Shown here one piece after another: positions 32,793 through 43,787 of a DNA stretch of 64,000 nt. The first letter of the stretch is position 1. Every line of letters starts with the position of its first letter. A program made the translations under genes and the position numbers. This DNA comes from Clusia tigrina (Eukaryota; Arthropoda; Insecta; Diptera; Clusiidae): the NCBI GenBank assembly GCA_920105625.2, contig OV050030.1, forward strand, positions 317,072,789 to 317,136,788. Reading direction: 5' to 3'. The notes under the pieces are model-generated. The model did no database searches and was not told the origin of the DNA. It saw only the letters and a list, made by a program, of their open reading frames with translations.

Positions 32793-33620
32793 TTATTGTT
32801 TGTAATTAATTTTTACTCGACGTTCTCGCAAAAGTCTTGGCGTTTTCGGCGAGGTCTCTGGCACATCTGAGACCCCACCATTCTCCACAGCTGACGTGTC
32901 ATGATTTGGACCAATGCTGGTTTCAGTTGCTTTGACTTCGTTTTTCGATATAAAATTCGATTCTTCAATAGGATGACCGGCGTTTGGATCGTTTACAATA
33001 TTATAGTCCGGAATCATTTAATTCTGTTACTGTGGGCGATCGTGCAATTGTAAGTGCGCGGACCCAATCTCTCCCTGACTGTGGCCTGTCGCCACGTCTT
33101 TTTATTTGTATCTGAATAGTCCCTTATAAAAACGGGAGAATCTTCCTCAAATAGCTGCCCTCTAGTGCCTCTATGATATTTTACATTACCTAACTGCTTC
33201 TTTATAATCATATCTTTCACCATAGGAGGTTTTAAAAGGCTGAAGCGATTCTTTAACTCTCTTCCTAACAAAACCTAGGCTGGCGATTCCCCAGTTATGC
33301 AATACTGCGCTGATCGATAATCGAACAAAAACCTGCTAATGATTATGTCTACGAGTATGACTTCTCCTGGGTTGGCGCTCAGGCTTGCCTCTAACGATTT
33401 TTTAAATGTCTTAACAAAATTTTCCGCCTGCCCGTTCGTAGCTGGAAACCCTGGTGGTGTGAGGACATGCCTAATACCATTTAACTCTAAAAACTGTTTG
33501 AACTCACTGGGTGTAAATTGTCGGCCGTTGTCACTAACCAAAGTATCAACTAATCCAAACCTACTGAACACCTCCCTCAATTTGGAAATTGTGAAAATTG
33601 TGGTAATGTCCTCTTTTTAA
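32793..33620 (-). pseudogene. integrase core and C-terminus (minus-strand Gypsy)
   Basis: Frames 33275-33580, 33014-33271 and 32793-33017 together read the integrase catalytic half. D lies in LVSDNGRQFT, and the glutamate helix reads NGQAENFVKTFKK. A downstream MLGRELKNRFSLL segment and a C-terminal tail follow. The frame changes at about 33272 and 33015. A gap around 33590-33625 loses the part between the first aspartate and the core. Confidence 0.8.
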
Positions 33621-33623
33621 AGA

Positions 33624-34711
33624 CTAAAAACTTTTCTTGGGCCCGGCAAAATCTATATGAATACGCGACCAAGGCGTTTCTGGTGGCACCCAAGGGATCA
33701 ACCTGCTTTTTTTTGGGCTTTCTTGTATAATTTTACAAGGAACACATCTCGCAACCAATGCTTCAATACCACTATCCATCTTAGGCCACCATACGTATGA
33801 TCTAGCTAAAGCTTCAGATTTTACTATACCCAAGTGAGATCTGTGAAGCTCCCTAAGAACACTAGGTCGAAGTCGTTGGGGTATCACTGTCCGGTAACCC
33901 CACAAAATACATCCGTATTCCACAGATAATTCCGACTTTTTATCTTTAAAACCTTTAAAGCGTCCCCTTCCAGAGTATGCACGGCACCCCTGTGAACAGC
34001 TTCATTTAATTTCGCCAGAATAGGGTCCCGAAATGTTTCTTTAGCAATCGCTTTGAAATCTAGCTTCATTGCATTATTTTCTGAAATAAAATTCACATAA
34101 TTTTTCCCTATGCTCTCCTGTCTTACCGCTTGTTGGGGCAAGCGCGACCAATTGTCGGTGAAATTGTGGGAACCTTTAACATGCCGGATTGTATAATTGA
34201 ACCCTGAAAAAGTGAGGGCACAGCGCTGTATTCTGGCTACTGCCATGACAGGCAAGCCCTTATTTTCCCCAAAAATTTACAGAAGTGGCTTATGGTCAGT
34301 CTGTAATACAAACTTGTTGCCCAGTAAATAGTGCCTAAGCTTAGTCACGCTAAAAACGATTGCTAAGGCTTCTTTTTGAAGCGCACTATAATTTCTCTCC
34401 GCTGCGGTGAGCGCTCGAGAGATAAAAGCAATGGGTTTAACCCTGCCGTTAGGATACACATGTGAAAGAGTTCCAGCCACTGCCACATTTGAAGCATCCG
34501 TTTCCAATATTATTGGATGGCTAGGATCAATGGGCGCCAGAAACCTATCAGATGTGATCTCCTTCTTTAAAGTTTTATAGGCTTCCTGACTTGCTTTTGT
34601 CCAACTGAATTTTGAATTCTTACGCAACAACGCATACAGTGTCTCCATTTTATTAGCAAAGTTGGGAATGAAGTTAGAGTAATAGCTTACCAATCCCACA
34701 AAAGCTCTCAC
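33624..34711 (-). pseudogene. RNase H and integrase N-terminus (minus-strand Gypsy)
   Basis: 34277-34711 holds the post-RT AFVGLVSYYSNFIPN block and RNase H (LETDASNVAVAG, the ALQKEALAIVF block, LQTDHKPLL). 33884-34255 carries the RNase H end and linker. 33624-33923 has the integrase zinc site (HRSHLGIVK...CVPCK) and the WSRIHIDFAGP block with the first catalytic aspartate. Each piece is in its own frame. Confidence 0.82.
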
Positions 34712-34799
34712 TTCAGATACATTCTTAGGGACAGGTGCCTCAACTACCGATAGAATTTTTTCTCTATTCTTCGAAACCCTTCTGGAGTTAAATCAAAAC

Positions 34800-35414
34800 C
34801 TAAGTATAAAATTTTTTTTCAAAGAAAACGCATTTACTCTCGGTCAATCGTAAACCGACTTCTTCCAACCTAATAAGTACCTTTTCTAATGTGCTCTTGT
34901 GCTCCTCGAAGGTCGCCCCAGATATGACTATATCGTCCAAATAATTTACTACGTTGGGAATCCCTCGCAAAATATTCTCAACTGTCCTCTTGAATATTGC
35001 AGCTGCCGGCTTCACCCTAAAAGGTCATCGAGTTACTTTAACAATGCCGATATCCGTACTCCACGCACACAAAAGCTGCGACGACTCATCTAATTAGAAT
35101 TGGTCTTACGCATTTGACAAAACCAATTTCGACAAATAAGGCTTTTTTACAGACGCAAATACCTCGTCTATTCTTGGCAATGGATACTTAACACCCATTA
35201 AATTCTTATTTATTGTTGACTTGTAGTCACCGCAAATTCGCAAGTTTCCATTTGCCTTTAGGACCGATGCCAAAGGCGTACCCCAATCGGAATTATCGAC
35301 CGGTACTAACACACCTTTCCCCACCAATTTGTTAATCTGATCTTCTACCTTTACTTTCCAGGCCAACAGCACTGATCTAGACTTGCAAAATACCGGCTTA
35401 GCTTTTTCCTCCAA
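34800..35414 (-). pseudogene. reverse transcriptase (minus-strand Gypsy)
   Basis: 35106-35414 gives the fingers region (WGTPLASVLKANGNLRICGDYK and KYPLPRIDEVF). A frame break in motif A follows. 34800-35015 then gives the palm with the YLDD box (NVVNYLDDIVISG) and the connection. The motif A and MPFGL regions between 35015 and 35106 are damaged. Confidence 0.82.
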
Positions 35415-35446
35415 CTCCAGCTTAACTTTACTCCCGGTATATCTAC

Positions 35447-35922
35447 CTAAACCCCCTTTGAAAACAGAATTAAATTTTTTTTAAAAGTATTTATAATATT
35501 AACTGATCCGTTAACTGCATTTATCCCCATTCCGAATTTTGACATAAAATCCCTCCCAAAAATTGGTGGGCTCCGCGTTTCACTCACTATTAGCCTAATT
35601 GTATGCCACTGACCGCGACACTTAGTTTTAGCACGAAACTCACCCAAAGTTGCAATATCGCTGCCGCTGTAGGTGAAAAAATTGTCGTTGCACACCTCGA
35701 GCCTTTCTTATGCGAAATATTTATCAAAATCCAGCTTCGATAGTAGTGAACACGCTGCATCTGAATCCAACATTGAAGTCCAACTCAACACCATTGACCT
35801 CTGCAGCTACCATAAATGGTGTGGATGAAGAAAATGCTGAGGACCGAGATGTACCAGAGATACTAAAAATTGAAAAATTATTTAAACTATTTTGTTCACA
35901 TATCACACTAACATCTGCATAA
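35447..35922 (-). pseudogene. protease region (minus-strand Gypsy), active site eroded
   Basis: The frame 35447-35695 carries an IFGRDFMSKFG block typical of the protease C-terminal half. The upstream frame reads ELDFNVGFRCSVF where the D-T/S-G triad is expected, so the catalytic motif is lost by mutation. A stop separates the two halves near 35710. Confidence 0.7.
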
Positions 35923-36738
35923 CAGACGCTAGCTAAATGCCCACTTCTTCCGCATTTATTACACGTCTTATTCCTGTAGTTGCAGTTTGCGCTCGTGTGA
36001 TTTCTCCAATCGCAATGCCTGCACTTTTCCTGTACTCCTCTTTTGTTGCTACTGCTGTTGTAACTGTATTCTTTGCTGCTACTCTCTCCGCTTTTGCCCT
36101 TGTCACGGCCTTCACCTCGTTTGCCTTTGGATGTTCTACCGGTTCGTTGAGCTATTGCGTTGACCGCTAAATCTCCTTTTACCAGTTGCAGTTGTTGTTG
36201 CTGTTGCTGTGCAGCGACTTTCGCCTCCACAATCGATCTTGAGTGCTTTTTCCATTGTTAGCGATTCGTCCTCTTCGCATAACCTTTCGAATGATCTTCC
36301 CTCCAGTCCGGTTACAAATTTATTTAAGACGAATTCATTTAGCAGGCTGCCAAATTTGCAATCCCTGGCTAACCTCTTTAACTTGGCGTACCATACCGAA
36401 ACTGCTTCGCTCCTTTCGCGCGATGCTGCAAAAAACGCTTTGCGCTCCCTAAACACAATCACCATTTTCGAATAATGTAATTCCAGAAGCGCACACAGCT
36501 GGTCATATGTCTTGCTTGCGGGCAAATCAGGGTCACACAAATCCCTTAATAACCCGTAGGCCTCCATACCGATGGCTTTCAATAAAACTGATCTCTTTAC
36601 TTGACACGAAATTTCGATAAAATGGGAGTCCAATACCTCCATCCAGTTCCTCCAGCCGTCAAGATGCGGACGAAATTCGCGCACACTCGTTGTTGTTGCT
36701 GTGGTTGCGACCACCACGTTTTCATTTACCGTAGCCAT
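35724..36738 (-). pseudogene. Gag with two CCHC knuckles (minus-strand Gypsy), one frameshift
   Basis: 36738-36136 opens with MATVNENV and a capsid-like core (WRNWMEVLDSHF, KAIGMEAYGLLRDLCDP, the YDQLCALLELHYS block). The frame then shifts near 36230 into 36230-35724. That second frame has a glutamine run, a basic linker and knuckles of the form CRHCDWRNHTSANC and CNKCGRSGHLASVC. Apart from the single shift, Gag is nearly complete. Confidence 0.85.
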
Positions 36739-36836
36739 TATAAATTGTTTGTGTATTACACTAATTACTTTTTACTTTGTCTTTTTTACCACACATCTTT
36801 TTTACAATCCCATCCTCGTCGCCACTGCAATGTAGT

Positions 36837-36955
36837 CGCTTAGGTGGTTGGTACTGAACTGCTTTATTAAATCTCTTAACTTAACACAACACCTTAACCT
36901 GTTCTTATACCGTAAAGAGTACTTAACATGTATGTAAATAACTTAATACTTAACA
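36837..36955 (-). repeat. 5' LTR of the minus-strand Gypsy
   Basis: Starts (minus strand) TGTTAAGTATTAAG at 36955 and continues to the ACCACCTAAGCGA boundary. Confidence 0.88.
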
Positions 36956-37102
36956 ATTAACGTGGCGAAAGAATTTGCCAAGGCGCACAAATGGCAACTA
37001 AGATGTGGCGTCAAAGTTGAGGGATCGAGTCTGCTCCAGATGAGTGCACAGCGTCAACGGCTTAAACGTAAAATAGCAACAAACCTAATGGGAAACCAGT
37101 AG
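36956..37102 (+). pseudogene. Jockey-type LINE ORF2, C-terminal end (second half)
   Basis: Continues the reading interrupted at 32506: INVAKEFAKAHKWQL, then LLQMSAQRQRLKRK, ending in TAG at 37100-37102. This is the typical basic C-terminus of Jockey ORF2. It directly supports that the Gypsy at 32507-36955 landed inside this LINE. Confidence 0.78.
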
Positions 37103-37584
37103 CAACAGTTGTATATAACATATTTCTATAGTATATACACTATGCTTTTTTTCTTGGTTTTTTTAAATTTGTTCCAGGCAATTTGCTTGGCAGTACCTAT
37201 ATTTTGTATTGCTTGTACTAGTTGGAGACAAGTATAGAATTTAAGTTAAGCTTATAAATGTAAAAAAAATTTACAAATGTGTAAATTTTAACTTTATAAA
37301 GTGTTACCATTATACCAACTAAACTAAAGTTACCTTAATCTTTTCGAATTCAGAATTTGTCTATGTGTAGACTATGCGTACTCAACAGACCATTTGCAGT
37401 TTTTGTATACGTTTCCAGGGACGGTAGCGAAAAACGGTTCAAAGGAAACCCACTTTATATTCAGCATTACCAGCACAATTTTGTATTAAAATATATTGAA
37501 CTAAGTACATATTTAAAAAAATTTTCAAATACACTGGTAGTTTAAATGGGCATTAAATACAAATTACTGTGGTAATCGCATTTA
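37103..37584. other. AT-rich interval, probably LINE 3' UTR and flank
   Basis: No gene; short T-runs only. Confidence 0.4.
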
Positions 37585-37740
37585 AGTTAAAACACGTTTA
37601 ATTTAATACTTCAATTAATTAATTTATTTACTAATGTAGTTGAAACAAATTTTATTTAATACTTCAATTAATAAAATTTAGTTATTAATGTCTTCTATGA
37701 AGATGTGTTGCTTAGTCGGTTGTAAGTGTAAAAGAGACTA
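37585..37740 (-). repeat. 3' LTR, shared portion
   Basis: Contains an internal tandem duplication of about 57 bp (TTTAATACTTCAATTAATT unit twice), also present in the other LTR. The true LTR may extend to about 37990. Confidence 0.6.
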
Positions 37741-37976
37741 TAAATTCAAGGAGAGAAACCTAAAGCTATCCAGCAGTGCAAAAGAATTAGATTTGAAGAT
37801 ATTGACAACACCGGGAACAAGTTGTATGTATTACATACTATGTAAGTGCGTAAAAACAAGGGCAACACTGAATATAATTTGGAAGGTGATAGAAATGTGC
37901 ACACTCGATGCCACTCGTATTCTTGACGTCTTCTGCTCTAAAATCATCCGACTAATCGCTCCGGTCTTAGTTAGAG

Positions 37977-38189
37977 CTAAAGAGTAATTGACATTATTTT
38001 CATCTGTAATAATGGCTCTATTGCTTCCTTAGATAAGGTCAAAAGATGTCCGATATCGATGTCAAGCTTTTTACTTATTTCTAGTAACCTATTAACGTGA
38101 AGGGGGGAAGTTGGATTAGGTTCTGGGTTTCCACAGTCATCCTTTGATACGTTTTTAGGTTCGTAATATGTTTCAGGTAGTACGATCAT
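37977..38189 (-). pseudogene. 70-codon ORF of unknown identity near the 3' end of the Gypsy
   Basis: Open on the minus strand. The protein has a proline/asparagine-rich start and a leucine-rich end (LLEISKKLDIDIGHLLTL). The position, downstream of integrase and before the LTR, is where env or a pol tail would lie, but no env hallmark (signal, membrane span or furin-like site) is visible. Confidence 0.3.
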
Positions 38190-38299
38190 CTGCTATTGAT
38201 ATATAGTGCAAGTGTGAGAAATCAATTATTTTGCCCCAGGATGTAATGGAGCAGCAAAATTCTGGAAGAAAACACAAATTTTCGCAGATTACTTTTATG

Positions 38300-38995
38300 A
38301 ACCTCTGTGTTGTCTATTTCTCAACAACTCTTTTTGGTTCTCTTATTGGTACGAACAAAGACTCAAACCCTGGACTAAAGGTCTTGGTATTTCTATTTCT
38401 GTTATTTCGTTCCAGGTCCCGTTCCTGTGCTTTAAGAATTTTGTTGTTAATCTTAAACAACAATGGGAGGTGGCATGGAATGGATGAGGTCAACAGGCTT
38501 CCGATTGGTGACCGAGTGGACCAATTTGTTGTACTTTGTTGTCGCCAGCAGAATAAGCTGGTCAGTGTCGCTTATACACTGTTCCAATTTGATTCACCTT
38601 GCGATTTCAGTTAAGGTGCTGTGGAAACTTTCGATTTGTCCATTTGACGTGCTATGGAATGGTGGGTCCGTGAAAACGATGATGCCGAAGTTAACGATTT
38701 CTCGTTATCACAGACCCCCGTTTTTGTGTCCTTATACAGATTTAGAATCTGTAGCAGTGATTTCTATGATAGCTCGAGACTTTATGGGCGAGACAGTCGC
38801 AAACTTCGAAAATTTGTCAATGCAAGTCAGATAATGGAGTCCATCGGTAGAGTAAATATCCATATGAAGGATTTCTGCTGGTGTGTTTGGAGTTAGGGTT
38901 GCCCCCATCTCAGAATTGGATGGTCTGCTACATGATTTTCCTTCGCTGGCTTGTAATGGAATTTCGGAGAAAATTCCTCCACGAATGCTCACCAC
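38300..38995 (-). pseudogene. integrase remnant (tRNA-Lys Gypsy)
   Basis: 38995-38732 holds the first catalytic aspartate region (EILHMDIYSTDGLHYLT followed by DKFSKFA). Further along the minus strand (38700-38560) another frame gives HSTSNGQIESFHS with the catalytic glutamate. Three or more frame changes are needed to follow the domain. The C-terminal part is scrambled. Confidence 0.7.
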
Positions 38996-39289
38996 CTTTT
39001 TAGATTCATATTTGGGTTCTTGTTCGAGATAGCGAAAGTCAAGGGTTGGTTGTCGGTATGGATGTTCAAGTTCTTGGCTCAGTACATATAGTTACGTAGT
39101 TTCTGTACCCACACAATGTCAGTTCGGGCTCGTTTGTGGTGTAATTTCCCTCAACACTGGACAGGGTGCGGGATATCATTGTGATTGGCCTCCCACTCTG
39201 TGGAAGTACGGTACCTATTGCGTGGGAGGATGCGTCAGTTGTCAAATCGAACGAGTTGAGAAGTCAGGGTAAAGTAATAATACATCTTC

Positions 39290-39920
39290 TTACATGAGTA
39301 TCCTTTTCAACCTATTGAACGCCAAAGTGACGTCCTCGTCAAACTCTATCCTAATGTTCTTAGACCTATTCGCTCCAATATTCCCATTTTCATCCCGCAG
39401 GTACTTCGTGAGAGGTTCGACTACTTGGGCATAATCCCTCACAAACCGTCTATAATACCCCGCTAGGCCCAAGAACGATCGTAGTCCGCGCAAGGTTTTC
39501 GGTACCTCATAATTAATTTTGTCCCTAACTTTATCAGGACAAGTTCGGATCCCATTACTAGACACCATAAATCCCAGGAATTTGACTTCTTTCTTAAAAA
39601 ATTTTAATTTTTCTGCTGACACCCACAAGTTGGCTTGGTATAGCTTCACTAGTGTCCTCTCAATATCAATCAGATGTTGTTATGCTGTTTTTGAATATAA
39701 AATCACGTCATCTATATAGACATGACAGGATTTCCCAACATCCTCCCGCAGTATGTCATCTATTGCACGCTGAAATATACTGGGTGCATTTTTCAACTCA
39801 ATCGGGAGACGAAAGAACTCGTATTTCCCGTTATTTACGGAGTAGGCAGTCTTCTCTCTGTCTCTTTCCGCTAGTCGGATCTGATGAAATCCCGATTTGA
39901 GGTCAGAGGTGGTAAAGGGC
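39290..39920 (-). pseudogene. reverse transcriptase palm/thumb and connection (tRNA-Lys Gypsy)
   Basis: 39649-39290 reads EKLKFFKKEVKFLGFMVS, RGLRSFLGLAGYYRRFVRDY and LAFNRLKRIL, the thumb and connection of Gypsy RT. 39650-39920 holds the palm in pieces (a YIDDVI-like region near 39710 in another frame). RNase H downstream (39000-39290) is only faintly readable. Confidence 0.78.
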
Positions 39921-40534
39921 TAATCGCTAACTTTCTTGCCATTCAATTTACGAAAATCGACGACCAACCGCATTTTCTTATTGCTCTCAGCATCAATTCC
40001 CTTTTTATCCTTATTGACGAAGTCTGACGAGCCCATTGGGTACGGGTATGCTTTGGAGTATACCGGTTCCTTATCCGTTGTCCTGATTGTCGCGACTACC
40101 TTGGTGTTGAAGGACAGCATCTCGACAGCATCAGCATATACCCCCGCTAGACGATTAATCATTTCTTTGAATTGGCCACTTGCGCCTGTAGGAACCAATT
40201 CGTCATCAAGGTCTATAAGATTGACATCCCTACAAAAGAAATACATAAACTTCTCTGAGTGTCTACCATGAAAAATTACTCCCTTCTTGAAGTCAATGTG
40301 CGCGTTTAATTCGTGAAGGATGTCCATCCCCAAAATACCATCAAAGGTTTGTAGCTCCGGGAGAAGGAAGAATTCACCTACTTCACCAAAGAATTTTACG
40401 AAGCATTTGGAATTTACTGGGGTTTTCCCATGAATTGATTGCACGAAAAAATGTTTTTTGACCGGTTTCATAATTTTGAGGTCGCCCAACCTTCGGATGC
40501 AATTTTTGGCGGTATCCACCAAAAATTTCAGCAC
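39921..40534 (-). pseudogene. protease and RT N-terminus (tRNA-Lys Gypsy)
   Basis: The 204-codon frame begins with LKFLVDTAKNCIRRL, where the retropepsin DTG reads DTA, so the active-site glycine is lost. The fold continues with FDGILGMDIL and a linker, and ends with the RT entry block MRLVVDFRKLN. The part between DKKG and the RT block is shortened by a deletion. Confidence 0.78.
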
Positions 40535-40559
40535 CGTACCCCCTAGTGTTCGAATAAGG

Positions 40560-40985
40560 TAGGGTAGGAGGGACTGTCCCCTAAAAAATTCAAATCATCT
40601 TCTACATCGAATTCGCATGTATCTTCGCCCGGCCTTGTCTTGTATGGCTACAGCAGCAATATTCTCAGTTGTTCTTGAGCGACGTGCACGTGTTTTATTC
40701 TTCACATCACTAACTTTTCCCAACAGCTCCGATTTTTCCACCAATTTCTGTATTGCGGTCCGACAAGGTGCTTCACGACGACCCAAAAATGTTTTAGTTT
40801 TGCCAACTGTGACTGCAAGATTTTCACCATTTTTGTAGGGAGTTTTCATAATTTCAGTGCGTTGTTGAAGCGTGTATCGTTCCATTTTTAGTAATGGCTT
40901 AGTTTCTACTTGTCAAATGTCAAAGAATAAAAGCTGCAAAAGTGACAGCTACCGAAATACCAGATGATTCAAAATAACACCCCTT
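40560..40985 (-). mobile_element. mariner-type fragment nested in the Gypsy (transposase N-terminus)
   Basis: Between the Gypsy protease and gag lies a 96-codon frame (40885-40595) that reads as a Tc1/mariner N-terminal helix-turn-helix: MERYTLQQRTEIMKT, FLGRREAPCRTAIQKLV and RSRTTENIAAVA. It corresponds to the DNA-binding half that the DD41D element at 15072 lacks. The ends (GGGGTGTTATTTTGAATCAT and a GGGGACAGTCCC side) are poor inverted matches. The catalytic part is absent. Confidence 0.65.
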
Positions 40986-41116
40986 GTTGGAAAAGCCTTT
41001 AGCTTCAATGCCGGCTGGCTATCTAAGCTATGAGCTCTCTTGGCGGGTTGTTGAGGCGCTGGCTACTTAAACTGCTGACCGAATGCCCTTGGAACAGCTT
41101 GATTAGCGAAATGGAG

Positions 41117-41640
41117 TTATTGGGTTACGGACTTTGTTGGAAGCATGCTGATTAAAATGCTGATGCTGCATAGGTCTCTCTTGCAGCTTGTTGACGGATC
41201 CACTTCCATTGATACCGGTCTGAGTTGATTTGGCTGTGTTCGACGGTAGTGCGGAAAATACAAGATATTCTGTGGCCTGTCGTAACGGTCGTATTCATTG
41301 TTCCTGTAATTATTGACATAGTTGGTAAACTTGTACCTTTCCTGATTTGCCTCCAATTCCTTAGCTAATGCCAGTGCAGACGGCATGTCAGCTGGGCTGG
41401 CCGCGAGCAGAATGTCACCCATGGGCTTCCTCAAAATTGATACACAAGTTCGCAGCGCGTCCTGTCTATATTTTTGACTCACTAACGCTGAATTTTCGCC
41501 GTGGGTCATAATGGTTTTGTTAATAAGGAGCGCAAGCTTGCGCTCAACCTCACCATAAAAACTGGATAGAGATTTGGGTCTTTGCCTAAGGGTGGACATG
41601 CCCTATTCTATAAGGCAAATGAAACTATTGTCTGCACAGG
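41117..41640 (-). pseudogene. Gag remnant (tRNA-Lys Gypsy)
   Basis: A 160-codon frame starts LRQRPKSLSSFYGEVERKL and has SILRKPMGDILLAASPADM and ALALAKELEANQERYKF blocks. These match the capsid C-terminal region of gypsy-like elements that use tRNA-Lys. A basic asparagine/tyrosine-rich tail follows. The start of Gag is lost or mutated (further remnants run to about 42100). Confidence 0.7.
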
Positions 41641-42954
41641 TGAGCTCTAAGCGAGAGATTATAGTTTTAATGTTCAATACAGTATGAAATGAGGCTAGAA
41701 CTAGGTCAGCAGGGCCAGTAATTTCATTTCTAACAATCACCACTGCCTGGTAATACCTACTACTCCCCTCGAACAACTTAAGTGCAGAAAATACCGCATG
41801 GCGCCATGAGATATATCAAACCTGGTCCCCATGAAACTCTGGCAATGACTTAACTATTTCTAGTGATTCTTCGCATCTGATGTCCGGCTTAAATGTTATT
41901 GCTTGATGCTCCTATACTTGAACAGGAGTTTCAAATTCTTTCTGTTAAAAGGTATATGGATTTCTGGAATTCCGTACGCGTTTGTTCCACAACGACCCTA
42001 ATAGTAGTGTTTAGCATACCCTGTAAAGCTTGTGCGTCCATTTGGAGAAGATTGATTAGAAACATATTTACGTGAAAACAAATTAAAATGAGAGGTCAAG
42101 AATGGAATATGTGGAAGCAATGCAAAGTTTTATAGAGTTTCTAACTTAGAATAACGTCTAAAAAAACAGAGAAAATTTTATAAGATATAAATGTAAGTAA
42201 GATATGATACAATTAGTAGATAATTTTGCAATTCTATCTTTAAGCAACCAAACTGTATAAAGTATGTATGTATGTAAATATGATATAATATTAATAATCA
42301 GTAGATAATTTTTCAATTCTTCCTTTAAGCAAACAAATTGTAGAAAATATAAATGTAAATATGATATAACAACAATAATCAATAGATATTTTATGATTCA
42401 TTCTTTACCCAATTAATAATTACAAATTAATCAATATATTTAAAAAAAAAATTCTTCAAACTTGCCTTATGGGAAAAAATGATTTCTTATTTAAATTAGA
42501 TTTCTTACTCAAAAATTGAATTTCCTTTTTCCTGCAGTTGAGAACCTTCTTTAATAAAAAAATTTCCAGAACTCAAAGGCAACCCATTTTACAGGATCCT
42601 GTATTTCCTCTCATTTGTTAGGAGCAGTTCTCCCTTTTGGTTTTTTCCTCTTCAATTGTAGGCTGCTGCTGTAGCTGCTGGTGTGTTGCTCGCTAATTCA
42701 TACTTTTGCTTTTTTGCAGTTAGTAGGTTCAAAGTTTATTGAATAATTTTTTATACTTCGACAACTTATATGTCATAAAGTCATTAGTGTTTAATTAATT
42801 TCATTAATATTTTTTTTTTTTTCTTTTCTTTAAAAATAATTTAATTGCCCTTGTATGGGGTAACTGGTATTTTTCCATGGCCGGCGGGGTCCGTCTCTTC
42901 GTCGACGACTTTTATTTTTCACAGAACCTTTATGTCCTTCTTGGATGCGTCGAG
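41641..42954. other. 5' internal region of the Gypsy, non-coding as read
   Basis: Residual gag similarity is possible up to about 42100. From 42150 to 42420 there is a tandem-like array of ATATAAATGTAA(G/A)TATGATATAA units (about 100-bp period, three copies). The rest is AT-rich without frames. Confidence 0.5.
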
Positions 42955-42971
42955 CCCCACGTTGGGCGCCA
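42955..42971 (-). promoter_or_regulatory. primer-binding site complementary to tRNA-Lys
   Basis: The minus strand reads TGGCGCCCAACGTGGGG, the well-known tRNA-Lys primer site. It sits immediately inside the LTR boundary. Confidence 0.88.
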
Positions 42972-43260
42972 GTTAAAACACGTTTTATTTAATACTTCAA
43001 TTAATTAATTTATTAACTAAGGTAGTTAAAACATGTTTTAATTTAATATTTCAATTAATTAAATTTAGTTACTAATGTCTTCTATGAAGACGTGTTGCTT
43101 AGTCGGTTTTAAGTATAGAAGATTTTCGGCAAGTTATCCGATATTAAGGTTGTTTAAAGGGATAAAAAATTATGTAACCGAATTTACAGCTAGGTTAACC
43201 CATGTGCTTACTAGAGCACGAAATATTGCACCAGCAATAAGCACCAGAATGCTCAAATAA
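42972..43260 (-). repeat. 5' LTR, approximate extent
   Basis: The first about 150 bp match the other LTR. The remainder, up to about 43260, has no clear counterpart, so the outer boundary is uncertain. Confidence 0.6.
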
Positions 43261-43309
43261 TTTTAATAATGTAAATAATCTTAGAAGATTAAATGTAGAT
43301 TAGGATATT

Positions 43310-43446
43310 TAGTTTTACTGAGAGTAGAAAAAAGAAACAAGCATCAGTTCGCATACAAAGGACCATATAATATAATCGAGCGCAAAGGCGCTAATACTAA
43401 AATATATGTAAAAGGGATCTCAAAGAAATCCAAAATAATCTATTAA
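43310..43446 (+). pseudogene. Gypsy integrase C-terminal fragment, plus strand
   Basis: A short plus-strand reading RVEKRNKHQFAYKGPYNII, then KIYVKGISKKSK and a stop, resembles the GPY/F end of a gypsy-type integrase. It is in the opposite orientation to the adjacent element and so comes from another copy. Confidence 0.55.
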
Positions 43447-43534
43447 GATAATATGTTAAATAAAAAAATTATTATTTTATAAATTAAACATTACAACAAA
43501 TGTACATATACACTCGTAAAAAAATAATCTATGT

Positions 43535-43772
<238 letters not shown>

Positions 43773-43787
43773 CTCAAGCTTATCCCA

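Larger units (their letters stand above)
32507..36955 (-). mobile_element. Gypsy/Ty3 element inserted in the Jockey LINE, minus strand
   Basis: Short LTRs (about 113-119 bp) at 32507-32619 and 36837-36955 share the stretch from TAGGTGGTTG to TACTTAACA. They differ by one 5-6-bp indel and about two substitutions. On the minus strand the 5' LTR begins TGTTAAG. A TGGCGACGAGGATGGGA primer-site-like sequence lies at 36824-36808, about 12 nt past the LTR. A CTTAGGGAGAGAG polypurine tract precedes the 3' LTR (32633-32620). Gag and pol are broken into about ten frames. The same Jockey reading resumes on both sides, which proves the insertion. Confidence 0.92.
37585..43260 (-). mobile_element. decayed Gypsy (tRNA-Lys-primed, errantivirus-like pol), minus strand
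   Basis: Related terminal regions start at 37585 and 42972 (GTTAAAACACGTTT) and share about 150 bp including a TCTTCTATGAAGA(T/C)GTGTTGCTTAGTCGGTT core. Next to the right copy, the minus strand has TGGCGCCCAACGTGGGG (42971-42955), the complement of the tRNA-Lys 3' end used by gypsy-type elements. Between them lie remnants of gag, protease, RT, RNase H and integrase in minus order, with many breaks. Beyond the shared core the LTR copies diverge strongly, so outer limits are approximate. No env frame is recognisable. Confidence 0.8.

Noticed and set aside
37977..38189. env gene of the tRNA-Lys Gypsy
   Set aside because: Only 70 codons, with no signal peptide, membrane span or cleavage-site pattern, so I left it as unknown.
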